A stretch of 64,000 nucleotides of DNA from Sisyra terminalis (Eukaryota; Arthropoda; Insecta; Neuroptera; Sisyridae): contig OY292278.1 of the NCBI GenBank assembly GCA_958496175.1, positions 47,678,001-47,742,000 on the forward strand, read 5' to 3'. How positions within the stretch are numbered: position 1 is the first letter of the stretch; each line of letters begins with the position of its first letter. This document shows, piece by piece, positions 22,561-35,265 of the stretch. Position numbers and translations under genes: made by a program. The notes beneath the pieces are model-generated. The model had not been told where the DNA came from. It searched no databases and was given only the letters and a program-made list of their open reading frames with translations.

Positions 22561-23420
22561 GCCAACAACAGCAACGTACTGGTAAAACAAAGAAGACAGT
22601 TACGTAAGAGAACATCTCATAATTTGCCCATTTGCAAGAAAAAAACCAAGATAAAACAAATTCAATTCACCGATCATGTCAACTGTAATTTTATATTGTT
22701 AATAATTTATAATTCTTGCAAATGGAATGTGAAGAATTCCATAACGAATTAAATTCCAATCAATTTACCGCCATGTTTCATTTCGCGGTTGATTCTTTCG
22801 GATGGCAGTGATCTCTTTGGATCAATATCGATGTCCATTTTGGAGGTACATGGCCAAAAAAAAAAAAAACTAATGCTAGTTGGTAAGGGCAAGCTGTTAG
22901 TCATTTGTGCGAAAAAATTGTATAATTTTCGGCCATAAGAATTGAGAAAACTATGTTTTTTAAATTGCATAATTAGTAAAAAAAAGCATGTATATTAGGG
23001 TAGTTTATATATTTTACTAAGTATTATCATCAAAAAACAAATTTTTGCCATTTTAGAGAAAAAATTTATAAAAGTAAACAATTTTTGACGTTATATGGGT
23101 TTAATGGTCTTAGAAAATAACAATAAGGTGTGTTGAACAAAACTTCTTTTGATACCACCTGCTAAAAACCATGTCTTATAGGTTTAGTTTATAATTGAAT
23201 ATTCTTATTGAAGTTTCCTTTCAAATTACTCTGAAAATTTTAATTTTCTATGTTTAATTACATTCAACGACTTAATTAAAAGATTGCCTAAAGTATTTAG
23301 GAAGAAACATTAAGTTTAAGAAAATTAATATTGAAGTGAAAACTTCTTTAGCATCGTTGAGACTTGAAATTTTATGAAACGGAAAGCAGCAATAAAAGAG
23401 AAACATATACATAAATCTAT
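22561..23420. other. AT-rich stretch, nothing recognised
   Basis: Mainly AT-rich DNA. The frames at 22749-22970 (-) and 23272-23496 (-) have no domains; the latter overlaps the next palindrome. Confidence 0.35.
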
Positions 23421-23589
23421 AATCAAAATTAGATTTTTTCGCTGACTTTGAACACTTATACTGTGTATACAATATATAGAATATATTGCGGTCCAATTTT
23501 AGTAGTATAATTTAATATAATAATATATAAAACTCATAACATAAACATAAATTTGAACAGAAGTTTAAACAAAAATATTTGTGACGTAT

Positions 23590-23636
23590 TGCCCAGATAC
23601 GTATTTCGATTGCCAAGCAATCTTGCTCAGTGGTCA
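23590..23636 (-). ncRNA. Hammerhead-like motif, family gamma, degenerate core
   Basis: Stem II GATTGC/GCAATC, GAA, ATAC/GTAT and stem I are kept, but the core reads CTGAGCA, with C in place of G8. That base is needed for catalysis in known hammerheads, so this copy should be inactive. Confidence 0.5.
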
Positions 23637-23814
23637 TCAAGTAGTTTGAATCACTCCGTAACTACTTTTTGATGATTCACCAGATTGTCCAATAAAACTG
23701 GTTTGAATAAACCAAATGTCCAAGTTCTAAAAATAATTCAAAATGATTTGACAATGATCTTCAAAAATAAATAAATCATCACAAAACAGTTACGGAGTGA
23801 TCCAAACTACTTGG

Positions 23815-23862
23815 TGATCACTGAGGAAGATTGCTTGGCAATCGAAATACGTATCTGGGCAA
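23815..23862 (+). ncRNA. Hammerhead-ribozyme-like motif, family gamma
   Basis: TGATCA (stem I), CTGAGGA (fits CUGANGA), stem II GATTGC/GCAATC with loop TTG, GAA, stem III ATAC/GTAT, C17, TGGGCA. All fixed core residues are present. Confidence 0.6.
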
Positions 23863-24201
23863 TACGTCACAAATATTTTTGTTTGAACTTCTGTACAAAT
23901 TTATGTTTATGTTATGAGTTTTATGTATTATTATATTAAATTATACTACTTAAATTGAACCGCAATATAATCTATATATTGTAAACACAATAAATCTATA
24001 AGATTTAACATGAGAGAGAATGAGGTAGGAAACATTAGTATTTCTTATGGTTGTGCGCGCTTGCGTATTATGCTACTTGAGAATGGTTTTCATAGCGACC
24101 AATAACAACCGTGTTAAATTGCTTATTATAATTGTGAGCATAAATGTTTCATTATTTTAATAAAATTAATTTTCAAGTTTGCCGTAAATCAATACAGATT
24201 A

Positions 24202-24840
24202 TTGTCATGGTTATCAAAAAAAAGTAAAGAAAACAAGGCTATAAAGACGTCAAAAGGTTCAACACAACGTGTTCGTGAATTTCGGGAACGCCGAAAAGTA
24301 TTATTAAATAAGAAAAATAATAGTTCTTATACGTTTAACAATGATTCGACTGTGCAAAATAATGAAAATAATGCTAGTAAGTACTTAAATATTTTTTAAT
24401 CGCATATTTCGTCTTAAATCAAGAAATTTCAATAAAATAAAAGTTAATTTAAAATTAATTCTGGTATCACATAATATTACGAACTATTTTTCAAGTGCTA
24501 CTCAAATTAATGTACAGCCGATTCCTTAGGTACTCTAAATTTCGTCGAAATAAAGTTGCTCATGAAGAATTTCGGTAAATTTTTTTTAACAATATGTTCG
24601 GTCATAATATGTGCTCCTTTTGTGAACGATTGTGATTCCAACGAAATTTAAAACCCACAACGTTCAGAACATGAAGATCTTTTATGGATAATAATTAAAA
24701 ATTCTAATGCAAATAATAATATTTTACTGTGCTGCACTTTTTTCAAGCAATCGAGAAAAATGTAATTCCAACAATGTCCAAATACAATAGTTTCAAATAC
24801 TAAGCGATACCTGCATCTTTACCACCACTGGATTTATTTC
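24202..24840 (+). pseudogene. Autonomous Helitron ORF, N-terminal remnant
   Basis: A 65-codon frame starts near 24202 with a basic STQRVREFRERRK stretch and ends at a donor-like GTAAGT (24376). Further along, frames read NMFGHNMCSFCERL (a CxxC-type motif usually continuing to W, here a TGA stop), then IPTMSKYNSFKY and IPASLPPLDL. This series is the N-terminal region of Helitron replication-helicase proteins. The Rep and helicase domains are not seen downstream. Several stops show it is dead. Confidence 0.6.
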
Positions 24841-26400
24841 ATACTTCCATTATCATAAGCTTTTGTATCATTTATCGAAAATGCAAATTTGGATTCAGGA
24901 TAAATTTATTTTACATATATGTTAATAAATCGTAAAATAAACCCTACAATTATCCTACTCAAAAAATCTTACATTCGTTTTAATATCTTGAAATCCATCT
25001 TTTTTGAAGGTTTCACTTCTACCGTGTGTGAACTGCACATTTGTTTTTTTTTTTATTTTTTAAAAGCCAAAAGTATTACTCAAATTTATCAATAATTAAC
25101 TTAAGATGAAGTATTTTTTGCGCCTGAAGAAGTGTCTGCAAAAATTTAATTTTCAAAGCGAGAAGTAAAGTTTTAGTATAACTTTAAAATGTAACTGTTA
25201 TTTTTAAATTTACTTTGAAGAATTGGAGGACTTACCTTTATGTTACTAGAATGCTTATTCAAGCAAATTTCATTTCGAAGAATAAATGTAATTCAAGAAA
25301 AATATTTCATCAATCTAAAAAGATAATACAATTGACCATCGAGAGATCTCTTCGATTCCAGATGACGCAAAATAAGCATGAAAACTTTTAAAAAATCCAC
25401 GAAGGTTTTTTTTAAAAAACAAGTTTTATATCTTTTTTGAACTGTGTCTACTATTTAAAAATAGAAAACCAAGGAAAATTTGAAAATTTGTTCAAAGGAT
25501 ATTGCATGAAAGATTTATGGTTAAGACCAGCCGATCGTTAAGTACAATAACAGCTGGATTTATAATAAAAAAAGTTTGATGTTAAACTAAGAAAAATGAT
25601 CATAAGGTTTTGAGGATCAATAAATAATAACAGTTTTCTTAAATTAAAGGTCTTAAAACCGAAAAATTCATCACAAACTTCAGTAAACTAAGGCAAAACC
25701 AGAAACCAAATGTTTCACATTTCTATACCTAAAAAGCTCCAGATTTAAACTTATAGAACTGAGACCTCTAAATCGACGTCTTGCACTTGGTATTTGTGTT
25801 ATGAACCATATTTTAACGTTCAACATCTAAATTAACCAAAATTTACTTTCATCCCCTAAATTTCAAAGGTTAAAATGAATAATTTCACCCTTAGCATTGG
25901 AAAAGTTTTGATACTTTGGAAAATTTATAATATTAAATCTACTGTGGAATCAATTTTTGATTAGATTCAAAGTTTGTTTTCGATTTAGGTAAAACCAGCG
26001 ATTTAATCAACTCATTGCGGTAACTTTATTCAAAAGGAGCTTTTTTTAAAGTTCAAAAGCTTCCACTGAAAATTCGGCAAATATAAGAAAATGGAGACTT
26101 AATCTCAAACAGAGATTGGCATGTAAATATGAGAAATGTTTAAGATATCAACGAAAGGGGTTGAAATTGTACGTGAAAGTAGAGAATTTTTATACCTAAA
26201 AAGCTCCAGACTTTTTTGGAAACGAAAGCCATATTTTTGTCAAAATGTGACAAAAAAATGTTAACAATTTTTAATCCAGTACTTTTATTGTGACATTCCA
26301 AAAATCATACAAATATTTGTTCTTTGGGGTAAATATTGCTGAAGAATTAGTTCTATATTATCATTTTTTTTATTATGTCCCTTGAAAATCTCTTTAAATT
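24841..26400. other. AT-rich decayed repeat DNA
   Basis: No intact frame or termini. The phrase ACCTAAAAAGCTCCAGA recurs at about 25729 and 26201 (and ACCTAAAAAGCTTTA near 30457), so this is probably old repeat DNA related to 30.3-30.5 kb. Confidence 0.35.
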
Positions 26401-27333
26401 TTTTTTGTTAATTATGCAGCGTAAAAAATTGGCAAAAAATTTCAATTATCACGACTTGATGATGTGAGTAATAAATCCATAATATTTTGCCAAACATGCA
26501 CCCTTCACCCTTACAAATAAACACACACACACAAAAAAAAAAAACAATATTCGTCCGTGTTAAATTCACCCCTAAAAGCGTGACGCAAGTGTATAACAAC
26601 GTCATAAGTGCCTCATACATACTTGATCGAAAATTGAATGCATTTTCTAGTCACTAATATTACAATATAAATACATTTGAGACAGGACATTATATAATAA
26701 ACATAAGGGGTAGATTTATTCCCTTGCCACTTTCTAATACATCGCATTTTCACACCCTTCTCATCAAAAAATGTTAACTTTTCAAATTAATAAAATAAAT
26801 TCCACGCAAATGAAAGAATAAGATTAAAAAATTGGGAGAAAAAAAAATGTAAAATGTAAATGTGATTGAAGAAAATGTTAATTTTTTTCCTCGTGGCATT
26901 TTCGTGTCTTGAGAATGATTTGATTTGGATTTTAATGGGATGGAAATAGGGAGTGGAAGGAGAGTAAATCCTTTTGGGAATATTCAGTGTTTCACATCCC
27001 TCATCCCCTATAACGAAGTTGACAAATTCCCATCGATCGACTTATAAGGCTGTGTATATGTGCACGAACAAATCATAATATTGAACACGAGCATCTGTCT
27101 AATTGAAATTATTTTATGAATTTAATTCCCTACGGATGAATTTGATCAATACCTGCGGGAAAAATGGCAAAAGAATGGACTAAATTCCAATTTATTTTCT
27201 TCTGAAGAAAGCTTTTTCCAAGTGTTTTCATGAAGCTTTGTTATGGCTGGTACATTTTTCTCATCCAAAAAAATGTCTAATACTTAAACTAAAAGTAATT
27301 ATAATTATAATTTTTTTCTTCGGTACATAAAGC
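26401..27333. other. Low-repeat island, non-coding
   Basis: Mixed-composition DNA with a short CA run at 26522-26531 and CATCCCTCATCCCC near 26995. The 26408-26620 (-) frame has no recognised domain. Confidence 0.35.
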
Positions 27334-29068
27334 AAACCACGTTTAAGGGATGAAATCGGCCATCAAAGTGGCAGAAGAAATCATTTTTCGACAAAAAAAA
27401 AACCGTGGGTTAACCATTGTTAATTTTTCACGAAAATGGTTAATTTCAAAAAAAAAATTTAAGGATGCCAATCGAAAGTATACGCCCTACTGTACATGCT
27501 GTGCAAATTTTTCCGAAAACAAATTACGTTTAGGGGATGAAAGCGACCAAAAAAGTGGCAGAAGAAATCATTTTTCGTCAAAGAAAAAAAAACCGTGGGT
27601 TAACCATTGTTGATTTTTCACGAAAATGGTCAAATTTCAAAAAAAATAAATTATTATGCCAATCAAAAGTATACGTCTTTTTGTACATCCTGTGCAAATT
27701 TTTTCGAAAACAAACCACGTTTAAGGGATGAAATCGACCATCAAAGTGACAGAAGAAATCATTTTTCGTTAAAAAAAAAACCGTGGGTTAACCATCGTTG
27801 ATTTTTCTCATAAGCCGTTAAATTTCAGAGAAAATTTTTAAGGATGCCAATCAAAAGTATACGCCCTTTTGTACATGATGTGCAAACTTTTCCGAAAACA
27901 AATTACGTTTAGGGGATGAAAGCGACCATCAAAGTGGCAGAAGAAATATTTTTTCGTCAAAAAAAAACCGTGGGTTAACCATTGTTGATTTTTCACGAAA
28001 ATCGTAAAAATTAACAATTTTATTTTAGAATGCCAATCGAAATTATAAGTCCATATATACATGCTGTGCAAATTTTTCCGGAAACAAACCACGTTTAAGG
28101 GATGAAATCGACCAAAAAAGTGTCAGAAAAAATAATTCTTCGTCAAAAAAAAAAAAACGTGGATTAACCATCGTTGATTTTTCTCATCAACCGTTAAATT
28201 TCAAAAAAAAAAATTAAGGGTGCCAATCAAAATTATACGCCTTTTGTACATGCTGTGCAAATTTTTCTGAAAACAAACCACGTTTAAGGGATGAAAGCGA
28301 CCATCAAAGTGCCAGAAGAAATCATTTTTCGCTAAAAAAAACCGTGGGTTAACCATCGTTGATTTTTCTCATAAACCGTTAAATTTCAAAGAAAATTTTT
28401 AAGGATGCCAAACGAAATTATACGTCTTTCTGTACATGCTGTACACATTTTTCCGAACACAAATTACGTTTAAGGGATGAAATCGACCATCAAAGTGGTA
28501 GAAGAAATCATTTTTCGTCAAAAAAAAAACTGTGGGTTAACCAATGTTGATTTTTCACGAAAATCGTCAAAATTAAAAATTTTATTTTAGGATCCCAATC
28601 GAAAGTATAAGTCCATATGTACATGCTGTGCAATTTTTTTCGAAAACAAACCACGTTTAAGGGATGAAATCGAACAAAAAAAAAGGCAGAAGAAATCATT
28701 TTTTGTCAAAAGAAAAAACCGTGGGTTAACCATCATTGATTTTTCTCATAAGCCGTCATTTTCAAAAAAAAAATTAAAGATGCCAATCAAAATTATACGT
28801 CCTTCTGTATATGCTGTGCATATTTTTCCAAAACAAATTACGTTTAAGGGATGAAATCGACCATCAAAGTGGCAGAAGAAATATTTTTTCGTCAAAAAAA
28901 AACCGTGGGTTAACCATCGTTAATTTTCCACGAAAATGGTCAAATTTCAAAAAAAAAATTTAATGATGCCAATTGAAAAGTATACGTCCTTCCGTACATG
29001 CTGTGCAATTTTTTCCGAAAATAAACTACGTTTAAGGGATGAAAACGACCATCCCTTAAACGTGGTTT
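27334..29068 (+). repeat. Satellite array: nine ~188-bp units bounded by 19-bp inverted repeats
   Basis: Counting from GTTTA, units begin at 27341, 27528, 27719, 27907, 28093, 28282, 28468, 28655 and 28842, ending at 29030 (lengths 187, 191, 188, 186, 189, 186, 187, 187, 188). By their middle part they fall in three types in the order a a b c b b c b a, which implies a three-unit higher-order repeat. The array starts with AAACCACGTTTAAGGGATG (27334-27352) and ends with its exact inverse (29050-29068). Open frames inside are by-products of the repeat. Confidence 0.9.
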
Positions 29069-29900
29069 AATTCATAAAACCTAAGTAAGTAAATTTTAAA
29101 TTTTCTCCTACTAAACATGAAAGATGGTTACTTTATTGGAAAAATCTAAAACTTTAAGTATTCCACTTAATTTGACCCAGAATTCTACAAAAATTAGTAT
29201 TAGAATACAGGGAAGTCATGTGGTGATTGAAAAATTCCTTTTTTATTTTGTTGATAGTTCCATTATTATATTGATCATGAGAGGAACAGATGGACAATTA
29301 TTTTCAGATATTCATGTGTCAAATTGATGCACCCTCGGGACATAAAATAACGAACATACGTCTAAATAATAAAATCATTCACTACCATAACTAGGGATGC
29401 AAGTGAAGTGGATGATGAAAGCTAAAATCTATTAAAAAAAAAAAAAAAGTGAAATTTTTGTCAATATTGTTTCGATGCAACAATTAATGCCTAAATTTCT
29501 TTATGTGGCTTGAATTTGATTTTCTTAAGGGATGCGCGAAAAGTTGAAGAGTAACAAGGGGGTTGGGGGGTGGGATGGGCAAAAGTTGTTTTGAGGGAGG
29601 TTTAAATTGTCGCATAAAAGCAATTATTCCACCAATATGAACACAAATAATGTACGTTTTACAATTACATTCATATAATACGAATGATAATAAATAATTT
29701 CATTTAATTTCATCCCTTAATTTGATTTTGGCGTGTGCGCGCCACTCTCGAGCAATTCTCTTGTTTCGTGCATTAAAATTATCCCTTCAAAGATTGCGAG
29801 TGCTACTCGGAATATTTAATTGTATTATCAATTTTTCAACCTTGTCTCAATTAACTGGAGCCCCTAATTTTATATTGAAATTGAAAAAAAAATTACCCTA
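29069..29900. other. Low-repeat island after the satellite
   Basis: Includes G-rich GGGGGTTGGGGGGTGGGATG near 29558-29577 and two copies of the AAGGGATG/CATCCCTT word (29526, 29711). The frame at 29124-29327 is unrecognised. Confidence 0.35.
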
Positions 29901-30540
29901 AAAGAAATTATCCTAAACCTTAATCAATCCAAATCCTAAACCTTTTATTTGTTTTCTTCAACAAAAAATCAAGAATCAGCTTTCTAAATTGCTTAATATT
30001 AGCCATAGTTAAAGGTTTCGTAAAAAAGTTATCCGAAAAATATATTTAAAAATGTATTCGAGTAAAAATTTAACAATTAAAATGTACCAATTGCCAGACA
30101 AGATAACAGCCAGGACTTGTTAAAGATCATAATAAAACTTAAGTTAAAAAAATGGCTAACACTTAAGGCTTTAAATAAAAAAAATTATTTTCTCTAAATA
30201 ACAAGTTTAAAATTTCTTTTTTGAGGCAAATTCTTTCAGAGTATTAAGGAAGATTTATAATTACAACATATCAATTGCTAGGCTAGAAAAAAGACTAAAT
30301 TTTTACTAAAAAAAATCAAGAAAATTAATTGTATTGATAAAATTAAACTATAGTATAAAAATTAAAGATTTTTACTTATTTTCGGTTGAAAAGTTCAACA
30401 CAAGAATACAGAAAACCAAGACAAATCCTGGTGCCAAAATTTCGCTATTCTAAACCTAAAAAGCTTTATATTTTGTTTTGGGAAATGAAAGCTTTATTCT
30501 TTATTGCAGTGTAAAAAAAAATATAAAATTATTCTACACT
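29901..30540. other. AT-rich stretch, nothing recognised
   Basis: Very AT-rich, with no coding frame beyond a 62-codon chance frame (30478-30666) and no transposon termini. Confidence 0.35.
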
Positions 30541-30805
30541 AATAACTCTTATTTTCTGGATACTTTAATAATTGATGTTTTTATTAAATTTTTTGTGCAA
30601 CGTTTCGCCACTTTTGCAGTTTTTTCAGGTACTCAATTACAAACATCAATTGTTAAATTCATGTAAAATAATTTCGACATTCATAGGACATAATAATTAA
30701 ATAAAATTGATGTTTGTAATTCAGTACCTGAAGAAGCTGAGAAAGTGGCGAAAACAACATTAAATAAAAACATCAAATATTAAAGTATCCTGAAAATAAG
30801 AATCA
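30541..30805. mobile_element. Small palindrome with degenerate hammerhead-like cores (family epsilon)
   Basis: 30541-30655 is an inverted copy of 30695-30805 (CTTATTTTCTGGATACTTTA against TAAAGTATCCTGAAAATAAG). Each arm has CTGAARA ... GTGGCGAAA, minus at 30605-30640 (ending GAAACGTT) and plus at 30727-30760 (ending GAAAACAA). Core changes make both unlikely to cut. It is presumably a decayed Penelope-like terminal pair. Confidence 0.5.
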
Positions 30806-30806
30806 T

Positions 30807-33800
30807 CTATATATGTATATAAAAGAAAGTCGTGCTAGTTACACTATTTATAACATTTTTCCAGAAATTTGTCAAATCTGTCTATTCCAAAGTGGTTAGT
30901 ACTGGCCTCTTGTGGGGACGAGAAGATTCAGGATTATGATCAAAAATTTCTGAAGACATTAATATTGAACAATAGGGGGTTTATGGGTTTCGTAATTATA
31001 AAATTGAAAAGGCAGTTATTTTAAATTTTAAGTTTTCATATTTTGACCCACAATAAAATTTTAGAGTTCTTCTTTTAAAACGATTATATTTCTACCACCA
31101 GGACATAGTAAGAAGAGCCTGAACACTGCAGCCTTAGGCTTATTTTGTGTTCTTTGGGTCCCTATTTTATCAATTGCTAACCGAATGCCTATGCAAACTT
31201 AAACAACCCGGCAAATTTGGACTAATTTTTCAGTAAAATAAAACTTAATCTTCTATTTGTATAAAAGAAAGTCGTGTTAGTTACACTATTGATAACTCAA
31301 GAACGGCTGGACCAATTTTCATGAAATTTTGTATGTATATTCGGGAGGCATGGGAATCGGATAAAAAGTATATTTTATACTTCTAGAAAATTAAGATGTC
31401 CCTCGACATCTTCTGCAAATTTTTACGCTTACTTGCCTATATACTATGTGTAATCATTGATGCCTGTGATTTATTTTAAAAAACGTTTAGCAACGTTTGA
31501 ATTTGGCATTTTTATTTATTTAATTTATGTGTAATTTACATATTTTACTTAATATTTATTGTAATATAGAACAATTGGGGAAATAACAATCATGTGCCAA
31601 TATTTAAGGCGTTAAAATACAGCGGTGAATCTACTGGATAATGTTGTGCTGGTGAAAAAGTAAAATTGCCCCAATTGGTCCCACCACTAGATCCATTACG
31701 CTAATAAGTGTATGGGATAGGAAATGATTGCAAAAACTCCTTGGCCAATATTCAAAAACTAAATAGTAGTTTATAAATTATGTCGTTTCGCCCATCAAAC
31801 AAATATGATTAAGGATGTACTAAAGAAAACAGGAATATTTCCAGTAAACTTCCAGTCCCTGATTAATAGCGATCTTTGGATCGAATTGGCCGACAAAACA
31901 ATTCAATTTGGAAGGACAAATATAAAAATATGTTTGGAAATATTTATCGTATGTCTTTAAGCTCATACATATGTGAGAATTTAAGGATTTTTCGTATGCA
32001 TATGAGTTTTAACATGCTTAATGTTTTTAAGGGTGTAGATTTAAATAAGTAAAATGCAATGTATATTAATTTAATTCTTAATAATTATTGTTATTATTAG
32101 TAATTTAATAATTTAAATGTAGCAATATTACCGATATCAATTAATTTTCGCAAATCAATTTTAGGTGGAACGAAGTTAACCAGGTTATCTGATATTTGAT
32201 AAAAAAAAATGTTTGCTCATAACATAATCAAATACATATCAATCGTAACGCAGGCAATTGGTAAAACGCTTTATTTAAAAACTTATTTAATATTATTACC
32301 ATACACAAAATAATTTAATGAACCCATGAAATGAAATTTGAAATTTAGTTTGTAAAAGCATTTAAAATATTATTAAAATGCATATAAATATACGAAAAAT
32401 TCAAGTATATGCTCAACTGTTGATATGAAATACCATAGTACAAGCTTGAAGGCCAAAATGAGAGAATGGCAGCTTTAAATATGTCGTTTAGGAAATTTGG
32501 AACCAGTTTAAGGTATTTATTATTTGTTGTCAATTATAAATACATTAACACCTCTTTCCGAATTCAAAAATTACACCTTTGAGCCTACTTTTTTCACACA
32601 TTTTGGCCTTCAAGCTTTTATTATGTTATTACATATTATCAGCTGAGACCAGGTAGAGAATCATTTGCAATTTCACACCAACTTGGAATTAATTCGGTTT
32701 CGATCACAATATTGACATTATCAAAGGTCGATAATTCGAACGTAAATTTCTGCCTACCTGCATTCTTTCGTATGATTCAATAACAGGTTTATTGATTTTG
32801 ATAATATTTTGTTTTCAGGTATATCTTAGGCGTGTTTCGCCAAAAATAAGTATAAAGGTCACAAACAGGTCTAATCTAAATCGTTGTACCAATATTTTAT
32901 TCTGGTTTAACTTTTGGTTCCAATTTAAAGACAGCTTTACTGTTTTGATAGAAACTTTGTAATTAAGTCCAAGTAATTTTTCTATGGAAGAAAAGGTTGC
33001 CTATTTACGTTTAATTATTAATAATAAAAGTTGCATTTAGAAGAAGCGCGATTAAAATAATTTAATGGACATCCATTAATTGGATATAAATTGGACTCTT
33101 TAATTAAATATCTATGTTCTTTTTTAAGATATCAAAAAATCAGCATATTTTAAATCAGGGGTGGTCAATCCAAATTGTATTACAGGTTACTTCGGAAATG
33201 CATCATAACTCCGCGGTCCATTATTAAAGTTATATCTCAAATTCTCCATACTAAATTAAGATATACTGTAAACATTAATAATATATTGATTTTCACCACT
33301 ACGGTCATTATAAAATGTAAACATTTTATAAAAGTCTGATACATCTCGCGGGTTGGCCACCTCTGACAATCTCTGATTTAAATAAACAATGAATAATCTA
33401 TGTTTTATTTATTTATATAGAATTGTTATGTTGGTTTGTGTAGATTTCAAAAACTCAAAAAGTTTTGCATTCATTTAGCTCAAATTTTGTCATGATATGT
33501 AATCCGCTTTAATGTTTGTTTTATCTTTTCTTGCGTCAGTAACATACCTGCGGTCGCAAAAAAACGGCTTTTTCATCGGTCAATATAATAATCGTTAACT
33601 GTCAATACTTTATTGTTATGATCGTATAGTGATTTTTAGAGGTAGAAGTTCTCAAAACGTAATTGATTAATATATATATTGAAGGTGAGTTATAATTGGT
33701 ACAACGAAGGATTCTGCAGGATGATAAGGGAGGCGATTCTAATAATTTTCAAGCTTTTTTTTCCTAAGTTCAATTTATCTATTTACAAATATTGGCTGGC

Positions 33801-33827
33801 AGGACAATGTCTGCCGGGTTTAGCTAG
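30807..33827 (+). mobile_element. Helitron family Hel-B, nested or duplicated 5' end
   Basis: Starts TCTATATATGTATATAAAAG after an A at 30806. A second 5'-type start (TCTATTTGTATAAAAGAAAG) lies at 31251. It ends with the hairpin GGCAGGACAATGTCTGCC and CTAG at 33824-33827 before T. Positions 32390-33370 match 37680-38460. No intact Rep/helicase frame is present. A second partial insertion of the same family into the first is the simplest reading. Confidence 0.7.
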
Positions 33828-35265
33828 TTAATGTATAATAAAAAACCATAGACAAGAATACCAGCAATGAAAAATTATTGTTTTCTATCGCTATTTTCAG
33901 GTAAATACAATACATTTCAAATTCATTGAGAGAAAATACACAATTGTCATCGTTTACCAGTGATTAAATTTGTCCAAGATGACGAACCATATTTCAACAC
34001 GGTGAAGGAGCATGAAAAATTTCAAAGTTGTCTCCAAAAAAAAAAAAATTGGTACTTTTTACGTAGAGGATTATTTGGAATATTTAGCGCCAACATTTGT
34101 TGACATTTCAGTATTTGATTCTCCAAAAATGAAACTATACTATACTTTAAAGAATCAAACAAAAACACCAAAATATGGTCAAAAATTTATAATAGAAAAA
34201 CCTAGTTTTCAATTTGAATAATAATAAATTAGATTATTTATTATAATCAATTATTATTAATTTTTTTAAACTCTTTGATTGATTTTTGTAAAGAAAAGTT
34301 TGTAAATCTTTTAGAAAACTGCCCGCCGATTTTCAAAAATGAGGCTAATGATGATCAATTTGTTTAGATCTATAAAAATCATCAAGAATGAAGAATTCTC
34401 ATAAGTATGCGAAAAAATCCAATTGTTGTCATGTTGTTTAAATTTGAGTACAATTCAGCCCATTTTTATAGGTATGACCATTTTATCTTTTTATATTTTT
34501 GTATAAATGAATCATTTAAAAATAATAATCCCAGAAATTCTACATCAAATTTATTGACTTTTTGATTCCCCAAAATAAAAGTACACGGTATTTCAGTAAA
34601 TTAAGCGATATATTATCCTATATTCTTATTATCTAAACAATAAGAAGAAAATATAGTTTCTTTTGGAAAATATTTAAATAATCAATTCCAGAAAAAAATT
34701 AATTAGAATTCGTTTTGTTGAAAATTTGATAAGGGATTTAAATATTTTCTTAGTAAACTATAAAAAATCTATATTCTTATTTCATAAATTTCTAGTTTTA
34801 ATTTTATGAAATTCATTATATAAGAAAATAGTTTCAATACTATTTGCTCTTCAGCGTATCCCGTACGTTACTTTGCAGATAATTTATGCATATAACTTTT
34901 TTATATGTGCATTTTTTTATAATTGTTGCCAAGATAAGTTTTACATGGAAATTCCTCTATATTCGTGGGTCAGATATTGACCCACGTAAACTTTATACCT
35001 GACCCATGATTCCTAAGCCACTATTTATTTATGTTCTCGGATTTATTTGAATTTTCTGATTTTCTAATTTTTGTGGAACATTTATATTCTATTTCTAATT
35101 TTTACAAGCACTGCATTAACACCAGAGGAATTTAAATTCTATGTATAACCTTCATTTCGATCATTACGATTCTAAAGTTTTACAAATTACGACAAATGCA
35201 TTTGTAGTATTAAAAATTAAGTATTTTTTTTTTTTAGAAAATAATAAATAAAGTATATATATATT
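33828..35265. other. AT-rich stretch, nothing recognised
   Basis: A 69-codon frame (34012-34221) has no known domain. A short dyad TGGGTCAGATATTGACCCA lies near 34968-34986. Otherwise featureless. Confidence 0.35.

Larger units (their letters stand above)
23425..24000. mobile_element. Penelope-like palindrome, family gamma
   Basis: Left arm 23425-23680 and right arm 23775-24000 are inverted copies sharing TGTGTATACAATATATAGAA, GGTCCAATTT and the ribozyme block. The ~95-bp centre has no coding frame. Each arm carries one hammerhead-like core, minus on the left and plus on the right, pointing outward. Confidence 0.65.

Noticed and set aside
25116..25165. CTGAAGAAG resembling a hammerhead start
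   Set aside because: No stem II and no GAAA in the right place.
27334..29068. CRISPR-like look of regularly spaced repeats
   Set aside because: Units are contiguous ~188-bp tandem copies, without short repeats and unique spacers, in a eukaryotic setting; it is a satellite.
30884..30950. tRNA-like AGTGGTTAGTAC ... GATTCAGGATT
   Set aside because: Box B is poor and the arms do not pair; no cloverleaf could be drawn.
32800..32870. GGCGTGTTTCGCC dyad near CAGGTATATC
   Set aside because: Core segments are in the wrong order for a hammerhead on either strand.
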